Below are positions 1 to 12,192 of a stretch of 64,000 bases of DNA, piece after piece. The stretch is from Calvatia gigantea (taxonomy: Eukaryota > Basidiomycota > Agaricomycetes > Agaricales > Lycoperdaceae): positions 248,001-312,000 of the forward strand of contig JACAAK010000017.1 of NCBI GenBank assembly GCA_025093985.1, in the 5' to 3' direction. The notes under the pieces are model-generated. The model saw nothing but the letters and a program-made list of their open reading frames with translations. It was not told the DNA's origin and did not search any database. The position numbers were made by a program, and so were the translations under genes. Every line of letters starts with the position of its first letter. Within the stretch, counting starts at the first letter, position 1.

Positions 1-1180
1 ACAGTCTGGGGGGCGGTGACGGTCTGCTCTCCTGGCTAGAAGAGAATCCACAGCTACTACAGTCTAAACTCCTGAACCTGCCAACGACCGACCAAGTTGG
101 GGTGTTCAACGCATTAATGAGATGCTTTCAAAACTTTTTCTATTACTCCGTGCGGATTTCGTCTTTGCTTGTTTCGAGTACTTCAAGCTTATCATTGATT
201 TCAGTCAGAACAGGCGGCCGTAATGAAAGTTGCTGCGTACAGCGTTTTCCTCCAATATATGAATCCGAATTTGTGCTCAAGATATTACCCCGAGCTGTCG
301 CTATTCAACCTCACATCTACAGAATCACCTGCTGAAGTCGTTGCGCACATAGAACAGCAACGATGTAGATATTTCCTGACAGGCAGGGCAGATGGGTTTA
401 TTGTAACGCTGATGGGCAATGACACCGACTCAGGGGAGCGGGAAGCATTGGTGGACTCTGAATATCAACGTGGATTGTCGGGGATTTGTAGGTAATTTGA
501 TATTAGTGGAGGCGGAAGCTGCTCATGACATTCCAACAGACACGGGTGGTGAAGTGCCCAAGTACGAAAAATCTGCTCAAAAACCTAGATAATATCATCG
601 GAGCAAGTAGTGCAGAGTTGTCCTATGAGATTCTGCTCCTTGGGGTAAAGAGGTTCAAGCCGGCTCGTGAGTAAGGTTTTCAACCGAAGCTCGTGACCTG
701 AAGCTGAAGGCCTGACCCTTCTCTTCATTAGGTGAACGAGCCGAGAAATTAAAGTCGTCCCTTACAAAACACCTCAAACAGATCATCAGCGAATGTGCCG
801 CCATGTGAGTAGCTCTTCCCCCATAAAACACCGCGTTACTGATGAGCTCCGCAGCAAGGAATATGGTCCCGAAAAGTGCCGAACCCTGAAGTTCATCCTT
901 ATTGATGGGAATTGCTGGATCTATGGCATACTCAAGAACCCACAAATGAGCATGAACAACCGCGGTGCTCGGCGCAGATGCTTTTACGTGCTCATAAACA
1001 ACGAGACCTCTTTGAATACGGTGGGAGTATTAAGACTACTTGCAATATGGGTGAGTTATACGTGTGTATTTCGTGCGTACTTGGTCTTCGGGCTTACTTC
1101 GTGGTCTTAGATGGTGATTCCAGGAGACATTCTACTCCAGTACTTCGAACCCAACGATGACAGTGATGGTAAAAACCATT
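1..1180 (+). pseudogene. relic of an unrecognised gene, copy 1 (inverted paralogue at 26.3-27.5 kb)
   Basis: I do not recognise the family. The stretch aligns, inverted, with 26340-27480. Conserved peptide blocks occur in the same order in both copies: a helical block around the motif NLPT-DQVGVF (about 80-130), then AEVVAH-EQQR and YFLTGRADGFIVTLM (about 330-415), then GERxALVDSEYQ, then a block with EAAHDxPTD and GEVPKYE (about 510-570), and a final block with VTDELRSKEYGP (about 835-875) and LIDGNCWIYGIL (about 897-935). Blocks lie in different frames, so introns or indels separate them; an A-run near 570 shifts the frame in this copy. No catalytic motif or membrane segment is visible. The upstream part lies beyond the window edge. 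Conservation of codons between the two copies says it was once coding; whether it still is cannot be said. Confidence 0.45.
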
Positions 1181-1318
1181 AGTCGCCGGTTGCTCATGCC
1201 TACCTTTAGCGGAAATGCTTGCTTAGGACTATGTCGTCTTTTATTTGGGGTTAAACCCCAGATTTAATTTCATGCAACATGCCCCCATTCTCGCCATTCA
1301 TGAGAATTGACTAGATGT

Positions 1319-2867
1319 TTAGATTTCTAAAAAAAAGTACATTCTATGATTACGCATGACAATTCGCCCAGAACCTTCATCACACGCTACGAAACGCAGG
1401 AATCCTGGCACCGGAAAAATTCGTATCTGGACATTAGACTCCACCTGAATTTGTTCGTCCTGCAAGTCATAGGTGGTGAAATCCATGCAACGATCTCTTC
1501 GTAATACAACCATAAGTGAAAGGCCCAAGCTTAGATAGTGTTCCCCGATGCCATCCCGGCAAAACCGCTTGACACTCGGGGGCAGTCCCGTTTTGTGAGG
1601 TATTTGGAGTGCGTCAAAACTGTCCTTGCAGGTCGTCATGATGTAGGAAGAACGGTGGTCGGCATGGAATTCGCGATATCGACGATGTTGGGCCCGAGTG
1701 CAGCGGAATACGGAATGATGGTTCTAGAGCCAAAGAATGCGACTCGTTGAGTACCTTGACGTTGAAAAAATCGGCATGTGGGATCACAGTCAGTGATAGC
1801 GACCAGTCAGGTTTCCTGGTAGAGGGATTATCTGCGGTAAATGGCGTGAGTTATAGAACCATGACTGTTTGTGGCCAAGCTCACCGTTGCAAGTTGTAGA
1901 GTACTCCCACACAAAAGATCGCGGAACAGGTTCTGAGTACCGGATGACGTGGACTTTCCAAGTCTCAACGCCACCATTTTTATAATGGCACCGCTCAACA
2001 ACGTAGTCTTCTTCGAGCTGCAGCCCTTTTTTGAGGCAGGGACCGGGGCACATCAGAGTAACAATGGGCTTTACAGCCCAAGTGGCATCAGCGCCACGGC
2101 CATTGAGATCTAGTTGATAGATACAGATCAGGTGGAGAGTAAAAAAGTGAAATTGAGACCGGACGCACCAAGAGATGCAGATGGACTGTCGTTATGTAGT
2201 GCGATACGAACGGAAAGCCACGACTTTGACGAGTCAATCCATATTACATAGCCGCTGAGAGGATCTAGAACATGACCAGTATGGTGGTAATGCCTCTCCT
2301 CGAAGAGAACCTGCTGCCCTAGCTCAGGTTTGCCCAGGTCAAGTGCGTAAACATAGCCAGCAATATTATCGAGCAACCACCTTCCCCCGGGAAGAAGGTA
2401 CATACGCCCCTGCGTCGTTATATCAACATTGAGTTTCTTAAAACTGGGCGGGTCTCGATTGCGCCATCTTTCCTGAATCCGAAGCCGTCCTATGACCTTT
2501 TTCTCGAGTTCCTCGACAGAGTAACTGACTGCAGGTCCTTCCAGGACAGGTGAACCAGACCTAAGTGACAGCTCTGAGGACTTTAGAAGTCCATAAGAAG
2601 CGCGATTTTGCAATCACGTGCATGCGTTTGCAGGTTTGGGTAGGTGTGGTGAGTCAAATTTGAGGCAAAGTTTTGGGGAAAGTAACACACTGATTTAATC
2701 ACGAGCAGACTTTTCCAATCCAAAAGGTTAAGTATTTCATACAGAAGTTCGTCAGGAAACGTGAGTAGGGTCGGCCGGAAAGAAACGTGTTTTGTCCGTG
2801 AGAATAGCCCAAGGAAGCGAACGAGAACATGGAAATATAGTCGGGCTAAGACTGAAGTCAGCATCAT
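1319..2867 (-). pseudogene. F-box protein, family member A (probably decayed)
   Basis: The N-terminal part carries an F-box, FPDELLYEILNLLDWKSLL, the motif by which such proteins bind Skp1 as SCF ubiquitin-ligase adaptors. The rest is the shared family body: SYSVEELE, YLLPGGRWLLDN, WIDSSKSWLS, then after a GTGCGT...CTAG intron near 2110 the blocks VTLMCPGPCLKKG and WKVHVIRYSEP, and a C-terminal block LSLGLSLMVVLRRD and FVACDEGSGRIVMRN ending at 1319. The periodic PGGRWLL / WKVHV / GSGRIV blocks suggest a beta-propeller-like substrate domain (inference). Compared with member D at 24660, both AG acceptors of the first intron are AA here, and the frame breaks near 1790. It is the inverted paralogue of member D, with the unrecognised relic at 1-1180 next to it in both places. 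Likely a pseudogene, but the middle exon is open for 160 codons. Confidence 0.65.
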
Positions 2868-4720
2868 GAACGCGAACAGTCCAAAGGTGAATGCGCCAGG
2901 GCTATTACTACAAAGTCACGTAATGGTCACGCTATTTTCGTCACAATTCACGAAACCCATTTTCGCAAGATCAGCGCTCAACTGAAGATGTGTTTGCAAT
3001 AAACTTGGTGGCGTGGGTGGGAACGCTGGCGCGCAAGAAGGGGGTCACTTGTAAGAACTAAGACAATATCACTCAGTCTCGTATTTTGGTGAGAGCTCAT
3101 AAATAAGAAAAGCTACCTAAGACAATATCACTACAAATACACGAGTAGAACGAATATTAAGGACTGCATAATGTGCTCACCTCAGTCTCGTATTTTGGCA
3201 AGAGCTGAGGTGCTGCGTACGAGGGGGGTGGGCACTTAGTAACAAATCTGATACAATGTAAATAAATGACTGAAAATCAGTAAATAAATGGCGGTGCTCG
3301 TAAACTGAGCTTTTGTAAATTCTCGCACTTGATTTCGTTGGCGGCATCGGCACGTTTGCTCGACTCCCTACAGTCCTAACGGAGTCATGACATCAGACTT
3401 GGTATGCTTCAAGCCTCGGGAAAGAACCCAAACATCGTTAGAACAACTAGAGTGAAATCCAAAGATCTAAGGAGCTTGGTGGATCAATCTGGAATTGCGA
3501 ATAGGTATACAAAATGCACGAGACATTGTAACACGACATTTTTGAATCCGAGGCACTTCACGCAACCCGGGAGACAGGTGATACCAGTTTGTGCCGTTCC
3601 CGAAAGGGTCCCTGAGCCTCAATACGCCTCAATCAGGCCGGTTAACAATGTGTCTTCCCTCCTTCCAATATCGCCGCAAGCAGAAAGATTCTAACGCCTA
3701 TGCACCAGCACAACAAGGTGTTTCAGCCGTGAGGGTGGTCCTGGTGAGTAAACTACAACCAAGCTAAAGACTTAGGTTAACACTGGGTGACGTAGGGCGG
3801 GAAGTGCGACTTGATGGGCTTCCGGTCATGCAAATCATGCTACTAGTAATTTTGTCACATTTTACCGGTGCATGTTCTTGTGCGAGTCAGTAGAGCCGGC
3901 CGTTCACTAAACGCACACCGCCCCCCCACGGCATGTGTCGCCTCCTTTCCAGGAGTGGTTGATTAAAATGACTTTATAGCATGGAAAACCCAACACAGCA
4001 ACCGAGAGGGAGATCATGCCCTTTTCAGCACTTTGTCCGTCCAGACCCGTACTTCCTGGTGTGTCCAGTAAACACCCGACTTTCGGGTATCCTCGAGAGC
4101 CATAAAATTGTTTACAGGCGTTTGAAAAGTCAAGTCGTCCCAGCTGCTGCCGGGTGCGACATTAACCTGACAGTCCCTAGTCATACAAAGCTTCGATGTT
4201 GATTTCCACTTTCCGGCGTATAATGAAGTGGAGGTGTGTAGATCTCGACGAATGGGTGCGCGTAGGCGTTGATGGAAATGTTGGAGGGGGGTGTGGTGGA
4301 TGATATGAACATTTTGGTGTAGTGTGACGCTTGTTCTGGCGAGGGCGAAGATGGAAGACTCGAGGGAGAGTATTGCTCTCCCACCACCGTCGTTGTTGTT
4401 GCCAACAATCGCTGCCGGCGGTGGCATTCTTGAAGCGTTCGATGTGTTGTCGGCATTGTTGTCGTCGCCGCATCACCGTAAACTGTTTCTCCGTCTATGA
4501 TCTATGTTTTCCCACATACCAGAACTGAGTCCCGAGTGTGGTGGGGTGCTAGTGTAATAATGATCAACAGCACCAGGGACTAATGGCAATGGCATGCTAG
4601 ACTGCCGGTAAGGTGTTGTGCCGAGGTCAGTGTTGCGGGACCATAAGAATGTGTCCGGAGCTGGTATTTTGCGAAATAAAGTAAAACAACAGAGATATCT
4701 AACAAACGCTGTGGCTAACT
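2868..4720. other. intergenic stretch, no supportable gene
   Basis: Small open frames occur on both strands: 96 codons on + at 3404-3694, and three mutually overlapping frames on - between 4014 and 4476. None has a domain, signal or splice context I recognise, and the overlap of several frames at 4.2-4.45 kb points to composition (His/Pro/Thr-rich on -) rather than selection. Short direct repeats lie at 3058-3210. A real but unrecognised small gene on the minus strand at 4.0-4.45 kb cannot be excluded. Confidence 0.4.
3058..3210. repeat. short direct repeats
   Basis: The 18-mer CTCAGTCTCGTATTTTGG occurs at 3072 and again at 3181, each followed by a near match of GAGAGCT. The 16-mer CTAAGACAATATCACT occurs at 3058 and 3117. 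Together they suggest a small local duplication with later indels. No function is implied. Confidence 0.6.
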
Positions 4721-5669
4721 CTATGCCCTGCGTCTACCCCTGAGCAGCACTCCAAATATGGTTCCAGTCAGCACGGAGAGCGTCACCACAATAAACATCA
4801 CCGTCATCCTTGATGCCGGGAATACTCCCCGAGTCAAAGCAGTCTGTATTGCAAAGTATCGCAGACACCCTGAAAGAAGCATCAGCAAATGAAAGAAACA
4901 CACACACCCGATATCGTTTGTGGTTGAGATGCGCACCGAGGAAGAGGATAGCAGTTGCAAGAGCGACCATCGTCGATCCTAGAGGAGTCGCAAACCTGCG
5001 CAAGAGCAGTTCTTCAGGCGTCCCATGCTGCAACATACCCGTCACCTCTGCAATCGTAAACAACTGCACCAACGCTTCATTCCCCAAAACCCAAAAAAAA
5101 AAAGAAACCAACGTCAAAACTGCAAGATCTTGAAACGGTCACCCTTCAAACTTTGTATGCTCACCCACTCCCGTAGACGCCAGTGCAAGACTCGTACGGA
5201 CATACGCCAAAAAAGTTCGTTCGGAAGCTAAATGGTCCCGAGCGACACTTCCAGAATTGGTGAGTATCAACGAGACGTGGTAGCCCTCCCGAGACTTGAC
5301 CTTGGACAGCTTTTCCCCTACCACCGCTGCGTCTCGATCCCGGAATGATCTTCTCCTGCGCTTCTCCTGGGCACCTTGTTCTCGGTGTTGGAGGGTGGTT
5401 GGGGATATGCCCGGTTCCGGTTCCTCATCCTCACTTGAAGCTTCGCGAGAAGATCCGGATCGTTCTGGTGTGGGTCGAGGGGCGCGCGGGATATCTTCCT
5501 CCAGGGACAATGGTGATAGTGCTGGTGGCGGTGGCGAGGGTCGGAGGTCTCTAGGTAATCCTGGTCGGAGGAAGTTGGGGAGGTAGAGGGAGAGGTAGTC
5601 TGTGAAGGAGATGTGGTGTTTGTGAGTGGGCATTCTTTTGGGGGGGGATGCACATCGAGGCCTCCCCAT
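4721..5669 (-). CDS. DUF202-domain integral membrane protein
   Basis: The first exon gives a Pro/Ser/Glu-rich N-terminal cytosolic tail of roughly 125 residues. It leads into the DUF202 signature RDHLASERTFLAYVRTSLAL (near 5180-5240), followed after an intron (GTGAGC donor near 5166) by ALVQLFTIAE. Then come RFATPLGSTMVALATAILFLG (second membrane segment) and, after a second short intron near 4910, CLRYFAIQTALTRG and a third hydrophobic segment FIVVTLSVLTGTIFGVLL near the end. That is the three-helix layout of DUF202 proteins, related to the C-terminal region of yeast VTC proteins and to bacterial YidH; the molecular role is unknown. The start may instead be the Met at 5633 (MPTHKH), since the first 12 residues are unremarkable. 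Frames join plausibly, with no stop inside the inferred exons. Confidence 0.75.
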
Positions 5670-7312
5670 TTTTTATAAATAATTTAAGCTTGATTAGTTT
5701 TTTCTGTTACGTCACGCACCCCCTGTTTTTGGTACGGACACGGTACGGACTGTCTGACCCGAGGCTCGAGCTCCGGATATGTTGCTCCCGCCTACATAAC
5801 TTCGGTAAGGACTTATTTGTGCTGTTCGTGGCGTACTGTATAAACCTCACTCTTTCTTGGCTGCCCCACAGCACTCCCAGGCAAATCGAATATTAAATAT
5901 TCATACTGCAATTTCGTTCGTTTTCGGTTCTAGATCACACCTCCGACTTTTTCCATTACGACTATGCCATTTTCAAGCATGGGAAAGCGAACAAGCGAAC
6001 TCACCACCCCGAGCAAGACGAGTGTCAGAGTCCTGGGTTCTCGGTGTCTCAATTAGGGTCCATCCATACATTTGTATCCGGAAGCCTTCCGAAGCCATAC
6101 ATATGGGCGAAAATACTCACACCCACCAATGAGCGCTCAGCTCAGGGTTTGTTATTTTTTGTCGTCCCCGGAAATTCAGTTTCTATCTATCAGTCTCTTG
6201 TTCAACAAGTGCGGACTACGATTCCTCACGCAATTAGGACAAAATCATCTTGTAACCGGGGTAGCATAGACAAGCGTACCTGCACTAAGTCGTTCATCCC
6301 TTTTCCACTCTTTTTTTTTAGTGGAGTTACATCCTATTTTCGGCAGCTGAATCTTATCGCACCATCCCCTAGATCTAGTTGGGTGCGCTTGGGAGACACA
6401 GGTGCAGGTCGTTTATTATGACTGGTTTTGGTTAGCGTCGACGCATGGCACCTTATAAGTGACGCCGACAACGAGAATGCTGACTCCCGGACCCTCCCAC
6501 CAAGTAGCAACTTCACGTTCTCCAGCCCAGATCGCCTATCTTGTACTAGTCAACCCCCCCTCCCGCAAGATGCCTTTCGTGTTGCCAGTATGAGCGTCAT
6601 TCGAGTACTCATTATTCCCTCAGCGGTTTCAACACTGCACCTCTCACTCTAGTATCCATGGAATGATTGTAGACTACCTACGTGTCCTCCTTCACTCAGT
6701 GCACCCTAACCACTGGTCTACTTTGACCTCAGGACCTCCTCCCCAAATGATGAGATTAGTGCAGGCAAAGGAGTTTGTATAGGTCCCTGACCGGCCAAAT
6801 TACCGAAAAGCGGAAGTCGAGGGGGGATTACCAGGGTAGTGATCGGGTACTCGAGAGGTTCAAGCAGAGAAAGCAGGAGGAATCAATTGGTCGTCCTGCG
6901 GCGGATACATTTATCAAAGTCCGATTGTGTTCTATGTCACGTTAAGCCAGTTGATGACCGGATATCGAGTACCTATGTGGGTCCTTTCCCCGCACCTCTG
7001 TGCACGCCCATAACCTTGAATGTACAACAGGAGCAACACAGGCTGACATCTTTTGTGACACAGTCGCCATAGGTCTGGACAAAATATATACGCGGCCCCC
7101 CGCTCAGTAAATTTTGAGTCTATGTGCTAGGGCGATTGGTGATGATAGTGTGGACTATGCCCTTGTGCTCTAATCAACTCGCAAGGTTGAGCCTTCCCGA
7201 AAGTTTTTGAGAGGAGTCCCATCACGTGGCTATCCGATGAAGGCTCCGCTCTTTCTCTCCGAGTCTCCCTCTCCATTGGTGCCTTTGATAGGCTCACGTT
7301 TAAATAGGAGGG
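5670..7312. other. intergenic stretch partly duplicated at 8.97-9.45 kb
   Basis: No gene recognised. Parts of 5870-6520 resemble 8970-9440 (for example AATCATCTTG near 6242 and 9174, CAGGTCGTTTAT near 6406 and 9351). The upstream region of the F-box/LRR gene was therefore copied with the gene in a tandem duplication. Confidence 0.5.
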
Positions 7313-8571
7313 ATGAAGAGGCAAGTCAACTGCTGGTCCCTCCATGAAATCAGGCTCACTCGATCCTATAGATTCCCCCTCAACGACATGCTGCCCCCAG
7401 AACTCCTCGAGAAAATATTTCAATATTACAAGGATTTGGGCCTCTGTCATCAACTGTACCAACATATGGCCACGCTATGTTCCGTTTGTCACGATGGAGG
7501 AGCATTGCAACCTCCAACAGTCGCCTGTGGTGTCAAATATACATCGAAGGTGCATCCATGTATCCCGCCGCGCCGCTACTCGAAGTCTACGCAGAGCGAT
7601 CTGCCAACAGAATGCTGCATATTTCTTTTGAGCTATCTTACATCACAACTCCCTACGATGATAAACCAGCACAGGAAGAATATCTTCGAAACGTTCTGGC
7701 TATTCTCCTTCCCCATATACACCGATGGCGGGTATTCGATTATGATCACTTCCTCGAAGCACCTACCTTCGTCCTGCGGACAATCTCAGCTATTCCATTC
7801 AGCAAAGCGGTGGGGCTGGAAAGTGTCAGACTACACATGTCTGAAGTTGAAAATTGGGAAGAAAGAGAGGCACTGTTAATGATTGGATCCGCTCCAGCTT
7901 TGCGGAAATTCCGGTGGGAGCTCGCCATGGAAATACCTTCTCCATCATCGGTCACCTCCTTCCCTTGGCACAGACTGCAGCACTTCGATTTGCTGTCTTA
8001 CGTTTTCACTCCGGGGGAGATATTGACTCTCCTTTCTCAATGCACTTCAGTTACCACTTTACGGGTGGCTATTTTTGGTCCTTCGGCCGAACCACCTACA
8101 TTTCCCTCCGTACACTTGCCGAACCTCAGCACCCTCCGTCTGCATACCGATGCAGAGGCTATTGGATCGCTTTTCAATTCTTTCAACTGTCCAGGGCTGA
8201 GGCTTCTCTGCCTTACGTTGGAGGTACCGGTTTGGGAGGAGAAAACATGGAAACTCTTGCAAACTTTTTCACATGTGCACCTCCTGAAGTGCCTACAAGT
8301 CATTGTGACCATTGGTCGCGAGTAGCGCGATCAAGTCCCTAATTTTTTTTCTATTCCCTGGATTGCCAATATCCCGATTGTTCAGCTTTCGCTTCGTCTG
8401 AAAGGTTTCGGATCTAGAAAGGATTACGATCATATCAACCACGAAGTCGCCGTCCGTGTCCCCCAGAAGGCTGTGGAATACAGAATCTCTCCCAGCAAAC
8501 TGATGCATGTGGGTTGGATTGATTTTCAGGTTCTCCGGTCCCTCAAAAGTGACCGCGAGACTGGAGATTGA
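7313..8571 (+). pseudogene. F-box/LRR-type protein, tandem copy 1 (broken)
   Basis: The frame begins near the F-box, LPPELLEKIFQYYKDLG (about 7390), followed by LCSVC. A one-base loss near 7487 then moves the reading frame to RWRSIATSNSRLWCQIYIEG, the typical F-box exit of basidiomycete F-box/LRR proteins. The body runs about 270 codons with leucine-rich repeats such as LPNLSTLRLH and LRLLCLTLEVP. A TAG at 8323 and a second shift at the T-run near 8342 separate the last block (FSIPWIANIPIVQLSLRL to SLKSDRETGD), which ends at 8571. The paralogue at 9980 keeps this tail in frame, so the breaks are specific to this copy. As an intact gene it would be an SCF substrate adaptor. Three breaks make a pseudogene likely, unless the consensus has errors. 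Confidence 0.7.
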
Positions 8572-9979
8572 CCTGTCTATTGTGGGGGTTTGAGTGTGGT
8601 ATTGGTTTTGAAGATGGTTACGTTCACAGCAACGTGTGTATTGGTGGTTGCTAGTGACAATAAATCAGCGGCCTCGATATGTATAAAAAGTGTGGTTAGA
8701 GCTCTAGCCTTCTGCGTGCTTTACCCGAGAACATGCCAGCGTGGCATGGGTTTAATACCTAGGTTTCCCAGAAATGTAAAGGCTATAGACACTCTTGCCA
8801 AGGACACTGGCAATGAAATGATGAGAAGATATATGTCGGAAAGTATGAGGTCCCCGGTTTTAGGATCCGAGATGCCACCATTATCATTAACCGCCCATCT
8901 AAACCCAAATTTTGTTGAACAGTCCCCGACACCTCCCCCGACGAGCGCGTCGTTTACAGTGCTAAGTTAAGTCGTCCACAGCGCTACCTAGGCGAATCAA
9001 ACATCCGTGGGTTTTCCTTCCTACAACTTCGATTATTTTCTGCCGTTAAGAAGCCCAGCCTGCTCGGTTACATATTTCTTCACGCCCCTATAAAAGCGAT
9101 TTACATGCAACCGCTTGCCCGACGTTCAACAATCAACGAGCGCGGGTTCAGTTTCATCACACAATCGGTACGGAATCATCTTGCAATCGGAGTACATAGT
9201 GTGGACCAGCAGGCAAAAACTACTCGCCATGTCGAGCGTGCCCCACACTTAGTCGCTTATCTTTTTTTTGGTAAAATTATCATATTTTCCGGAGTCAAAC
9301 CCCACTAATTCCAGTAAATATAGCTAAGTGCGCTTTGGGGATGCAAGTCCAGGTCGTTTATCTGGGCTGGTTTCGGCTCACATATAAAAAATGGCTGCTC
9401 CCACATACGGCAGTGAGAATGTCGACTTCCCCGCCCGGTGACAGCCCCTCGTTGATCTCCAATCCGGCTGGGAACCATCAATTTTATTAGTCCAGCAATC
9501 TTTATGATCAGTCGCTGAAGGCCTGGATAAAAAAATACTCAACATGTCGTTGACTCTTCCCGGCTTGTGTCCCGGAAAGTCCCCGTTTAATTCACTAACT
9601 ACTGAAATCGTGCGTGGTGATAAGTGAGCGTCAAGCGGATTTGGGGAGTGTGTGCGCCATTTCGGGGTCCTTATCTTGTAATTGGGGGGGTTTCCCATTG
9701 AGTTGGTTCTATATTACAAGAAAACTATCGCAACGTGGTGTATTAGGGTTCCCTGTCCCACCCGCGGGGACAGCTGATTTTTCCCCGTCTATGACCCACA
9801 CAATAAAATTGAGTTGAGGTGCTTGGGGACTTGGTGAACTTGGTAATGTAAACTGTGTTTGTCTTGTACCATAGATAAAAATTGTATTCTTGTCGGAATT
9901 TTGGAAGGGGCAGTCAGTGCTAGGAAACAAAGAGGAGCAACGCGTCGCTCACGTGGCCCTAAGTTGGCGAACACTTCCG
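8572..9979. other. intergenic stretch between the tandem F-box/LRR copies
   Basis: It holds no gene I can support. The open frames at 8590-8970 (126 codons) and 9378-9930 show no family signature. The part from about 8970 to 9440 is the duplicated upstream region also found at 5870-6520. Confidence 0.45.
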
Positions 9980-11095
9980 CATGCTATCTCCTTTTTCGCC
10001 GGGATATGCTCTGTCTGTCGTCGGTGGAGGAACATCGTAATTTCCGGCAGTGGCCTGTGGTGTTGACTACACATTGAGAGTGCATACTCATATTCTGCGG
10101 CGCCGCTTCTCGGGCTCTATGTCGAGCGATCTGCCAGCAGAATGTTGCGCATCTCGTTTGAACTGTTCGACATCACAGAAGACCCTGACGAGCTGGCACG
10201 GGAGGAATATCTCCAAAGTGTTTTCCCTGGTTCTGCAAACATTCCATTCTGTCGAGCGGTGGGGTCGGAAAAAGCTAAACTAAGCATGGTCGACGTTGAA
10301 GAATGGCAAGGAAAAGAAGTCTTGTCAATGATCAGATCCGCACCGGCTTTGCGGAGATTTCAGTGGAGGCTCCACACGGACTTACCGTCTCAACCAACTT
10401 TTTGTTCTTTTCCATGGTATAGGCTGCAGCACTTCCATCTATGGTCCTACAGATTTACTCAGGAAAATATATTGGCTTTGCTCTCTCTTTGCACCTCGGT
10501 TATCACTTTGAAAGTGACAATCGAGACCCCTTCGGCCAAACCGTCTGTATAAGCCCCCACACGCTTGCCAAAGCTCCGTGTCCTTCATCTGTATGCCGAT
10601 GCACCGGTTGTTGGTTCACTTCTCAATTCTTTGGATTGTCCAGGGGTAGAAGTTCTTTGCTGTACGCCGTCGATCTCAGTTGCGGAGGAAAAACCCTGGG
10701 GGCCATTCTTGGAAGCTCTCTCACATGTCCACCTTCTTCCGAAATGTCTCAAAGTCATTGTGACCGTTGGCTGCAAAACGCGCAGTCAAATCCCTCGATT
10801 TTGCTCTATTCCCTGGATTGCCAATGCACCAATTGTTCAGCTTTCACTTCGTCCGCAAGGTTTTGGGTCCATAGAGGATTTTGACCGAATTAACCACGAA
10901 ATTTCCAACTGTGTCCCTCAGAAGGTTGTAGAGTGCAGAATCCCTCGCAATCAACGGATGCATGTATGCTGGGCTGATTTTTGTGCATTCCAATCTCTCA
11001 AGAGTGACTGCGAGCTTGGAGAAATTGACTTGCCTATTGTGGATGGCACAGATACCGAAAATAATTGGTTTCATGGGGAGGGCTGGTATTGGTGA
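9980..11095 (+). pseudogene. F-box/LRR-type protein, tandem copy 2 (truncated, broken)
   Basis: The recognisable part starts at GICSVCRRWRNIVISGSGLWC (10000-10072), so the F-box helix itself is lost or too diverged to see. A TGA follows directly after LWC, where copy 1 continues. The body then matches copy 1 (SASRMLRISFELFDIT; SAPALRRFQWRL; FPWYRLQHFHLWSY) but lacks a stretch of about 35 codons present in copy 1 between EEYLQSVF and IPFC. A stop near 10550 is followed in another frame by a 176-codon tail (PKLRVLHLYAD to DGTDTENNWFHGEGWYW) ending at 11095, which gives the natural C-terminus of the family. This is a tandem paralogue of 7313-8571 and probably dead. Confidence 0.7.
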
Positions 11096-12192
11096 TTACT
11101 GATTACAATAAATCTGCTGCCTCAATACGTATGAAAAGTTAGAGCGCTAGATTTCTATGTAGTTAACCCGAGAAAACACCAGTATGATATTATCATACGG
11201 GACAGACACCCGCGTCACCGTTGGAGATGGTGGCGGCGAAATACGGAAAGAGTGGAAGCACAACAGCTCCCAAGAGAGAAACAAGTACATGAAACTCGCC
11301 AGACGTGTGTGAAGGAGAAACAGTATATAAACTCGTGGCTGTTGAAAGGCAGAGGGTACTGTTACCCAACCACGGGGTCGCTACGGCGATTAGTGCGAGT
11401 GAGGGGGCGCCAAGGTAGGCCGAGATGGTCGAGAATTAAAGTGGACTAAGTGGAGAATGTTGATTCCTCATCAATAGCGGCTTCTTGAAATGCATGTGGT
11501 GCGCCACCCACAGCCATAGCAAAGGTAAACCCCCGATCCAAGGTAACACCAGGATCGCAAGGTATGAGCCATTTTTTGCCCAGGACACAAACAAGGATTT
11601 GTTACGAAGGAAATTTGAAGAAAAGCCGGTGGAGAAGGCCAACGTCGATATTCAGCACATCCTAGCGAGCGATGATTCAAAATTTTGGTTAATCAAGAGC
11701 GCGTTGGAACGAAACACACGTTGAGCAGTCGTGGTGCTGTTGGCACTGCCAGTTGCCTGTGAGTAATGGGCGCGTATTCTCCGGCTGTGAAAATAAACAG
11801 GCGCCGTCAGTCTCGGATATGAACAGGCTCCATAACACAGAGTCATTTGCAAATTGTTATTGGCTTCGTTGTGAAGTCTCGAACTGTGCCCAGGAATGAC
11901 CGATTCCAGAATAGGATCTAATTGTAGCCGCCAGTGACTACAGCAGCATGTCCTCGTTTGCGTTCCGTAACACTGACTAACCTCATTTCCAACACTTCCG
12001 GCAACCTGTGCGGATGGCATAGGTCCTATAAGATACATACATATGCCTTGTTGCGTTTTGTCCTTCATCGCTAGATACGCTCATTTATTTGAAAACACTA
12101 TTTTTCTCGCTTTTTCAACACTTCTCCTCGCTTTGTATACCCCCGTACCTTCTGGGACATTCTGAACACTCTCGTTTATTGCCTTCAATTCT
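11096..12192. other. intergenic stretch, upstream of MFS copy 1
   Basis: No gene recognised. The 79-codon frame at 11485-11724 has no homology I know. The segment near 11815-11850 resembles sequence near 48110 upstream of the third MFS gene (shared TCGGATATGAAC), so the 5' flank was copied along with the transporter. Confidence 0.4.

Noticed and set aside
4014..4476. Three overlapping minus-strand frames as a gene
   Set aside because: The frames overlap each other, are low in complexity (His/Pro/Thr) and have no splice or domain support.
5296..5586. Plus-strand frame opposite the DUF202 N-terminus
   Set aside because: It is the antisense shadow of a Pro/Ser/Arg-rich coding exon.
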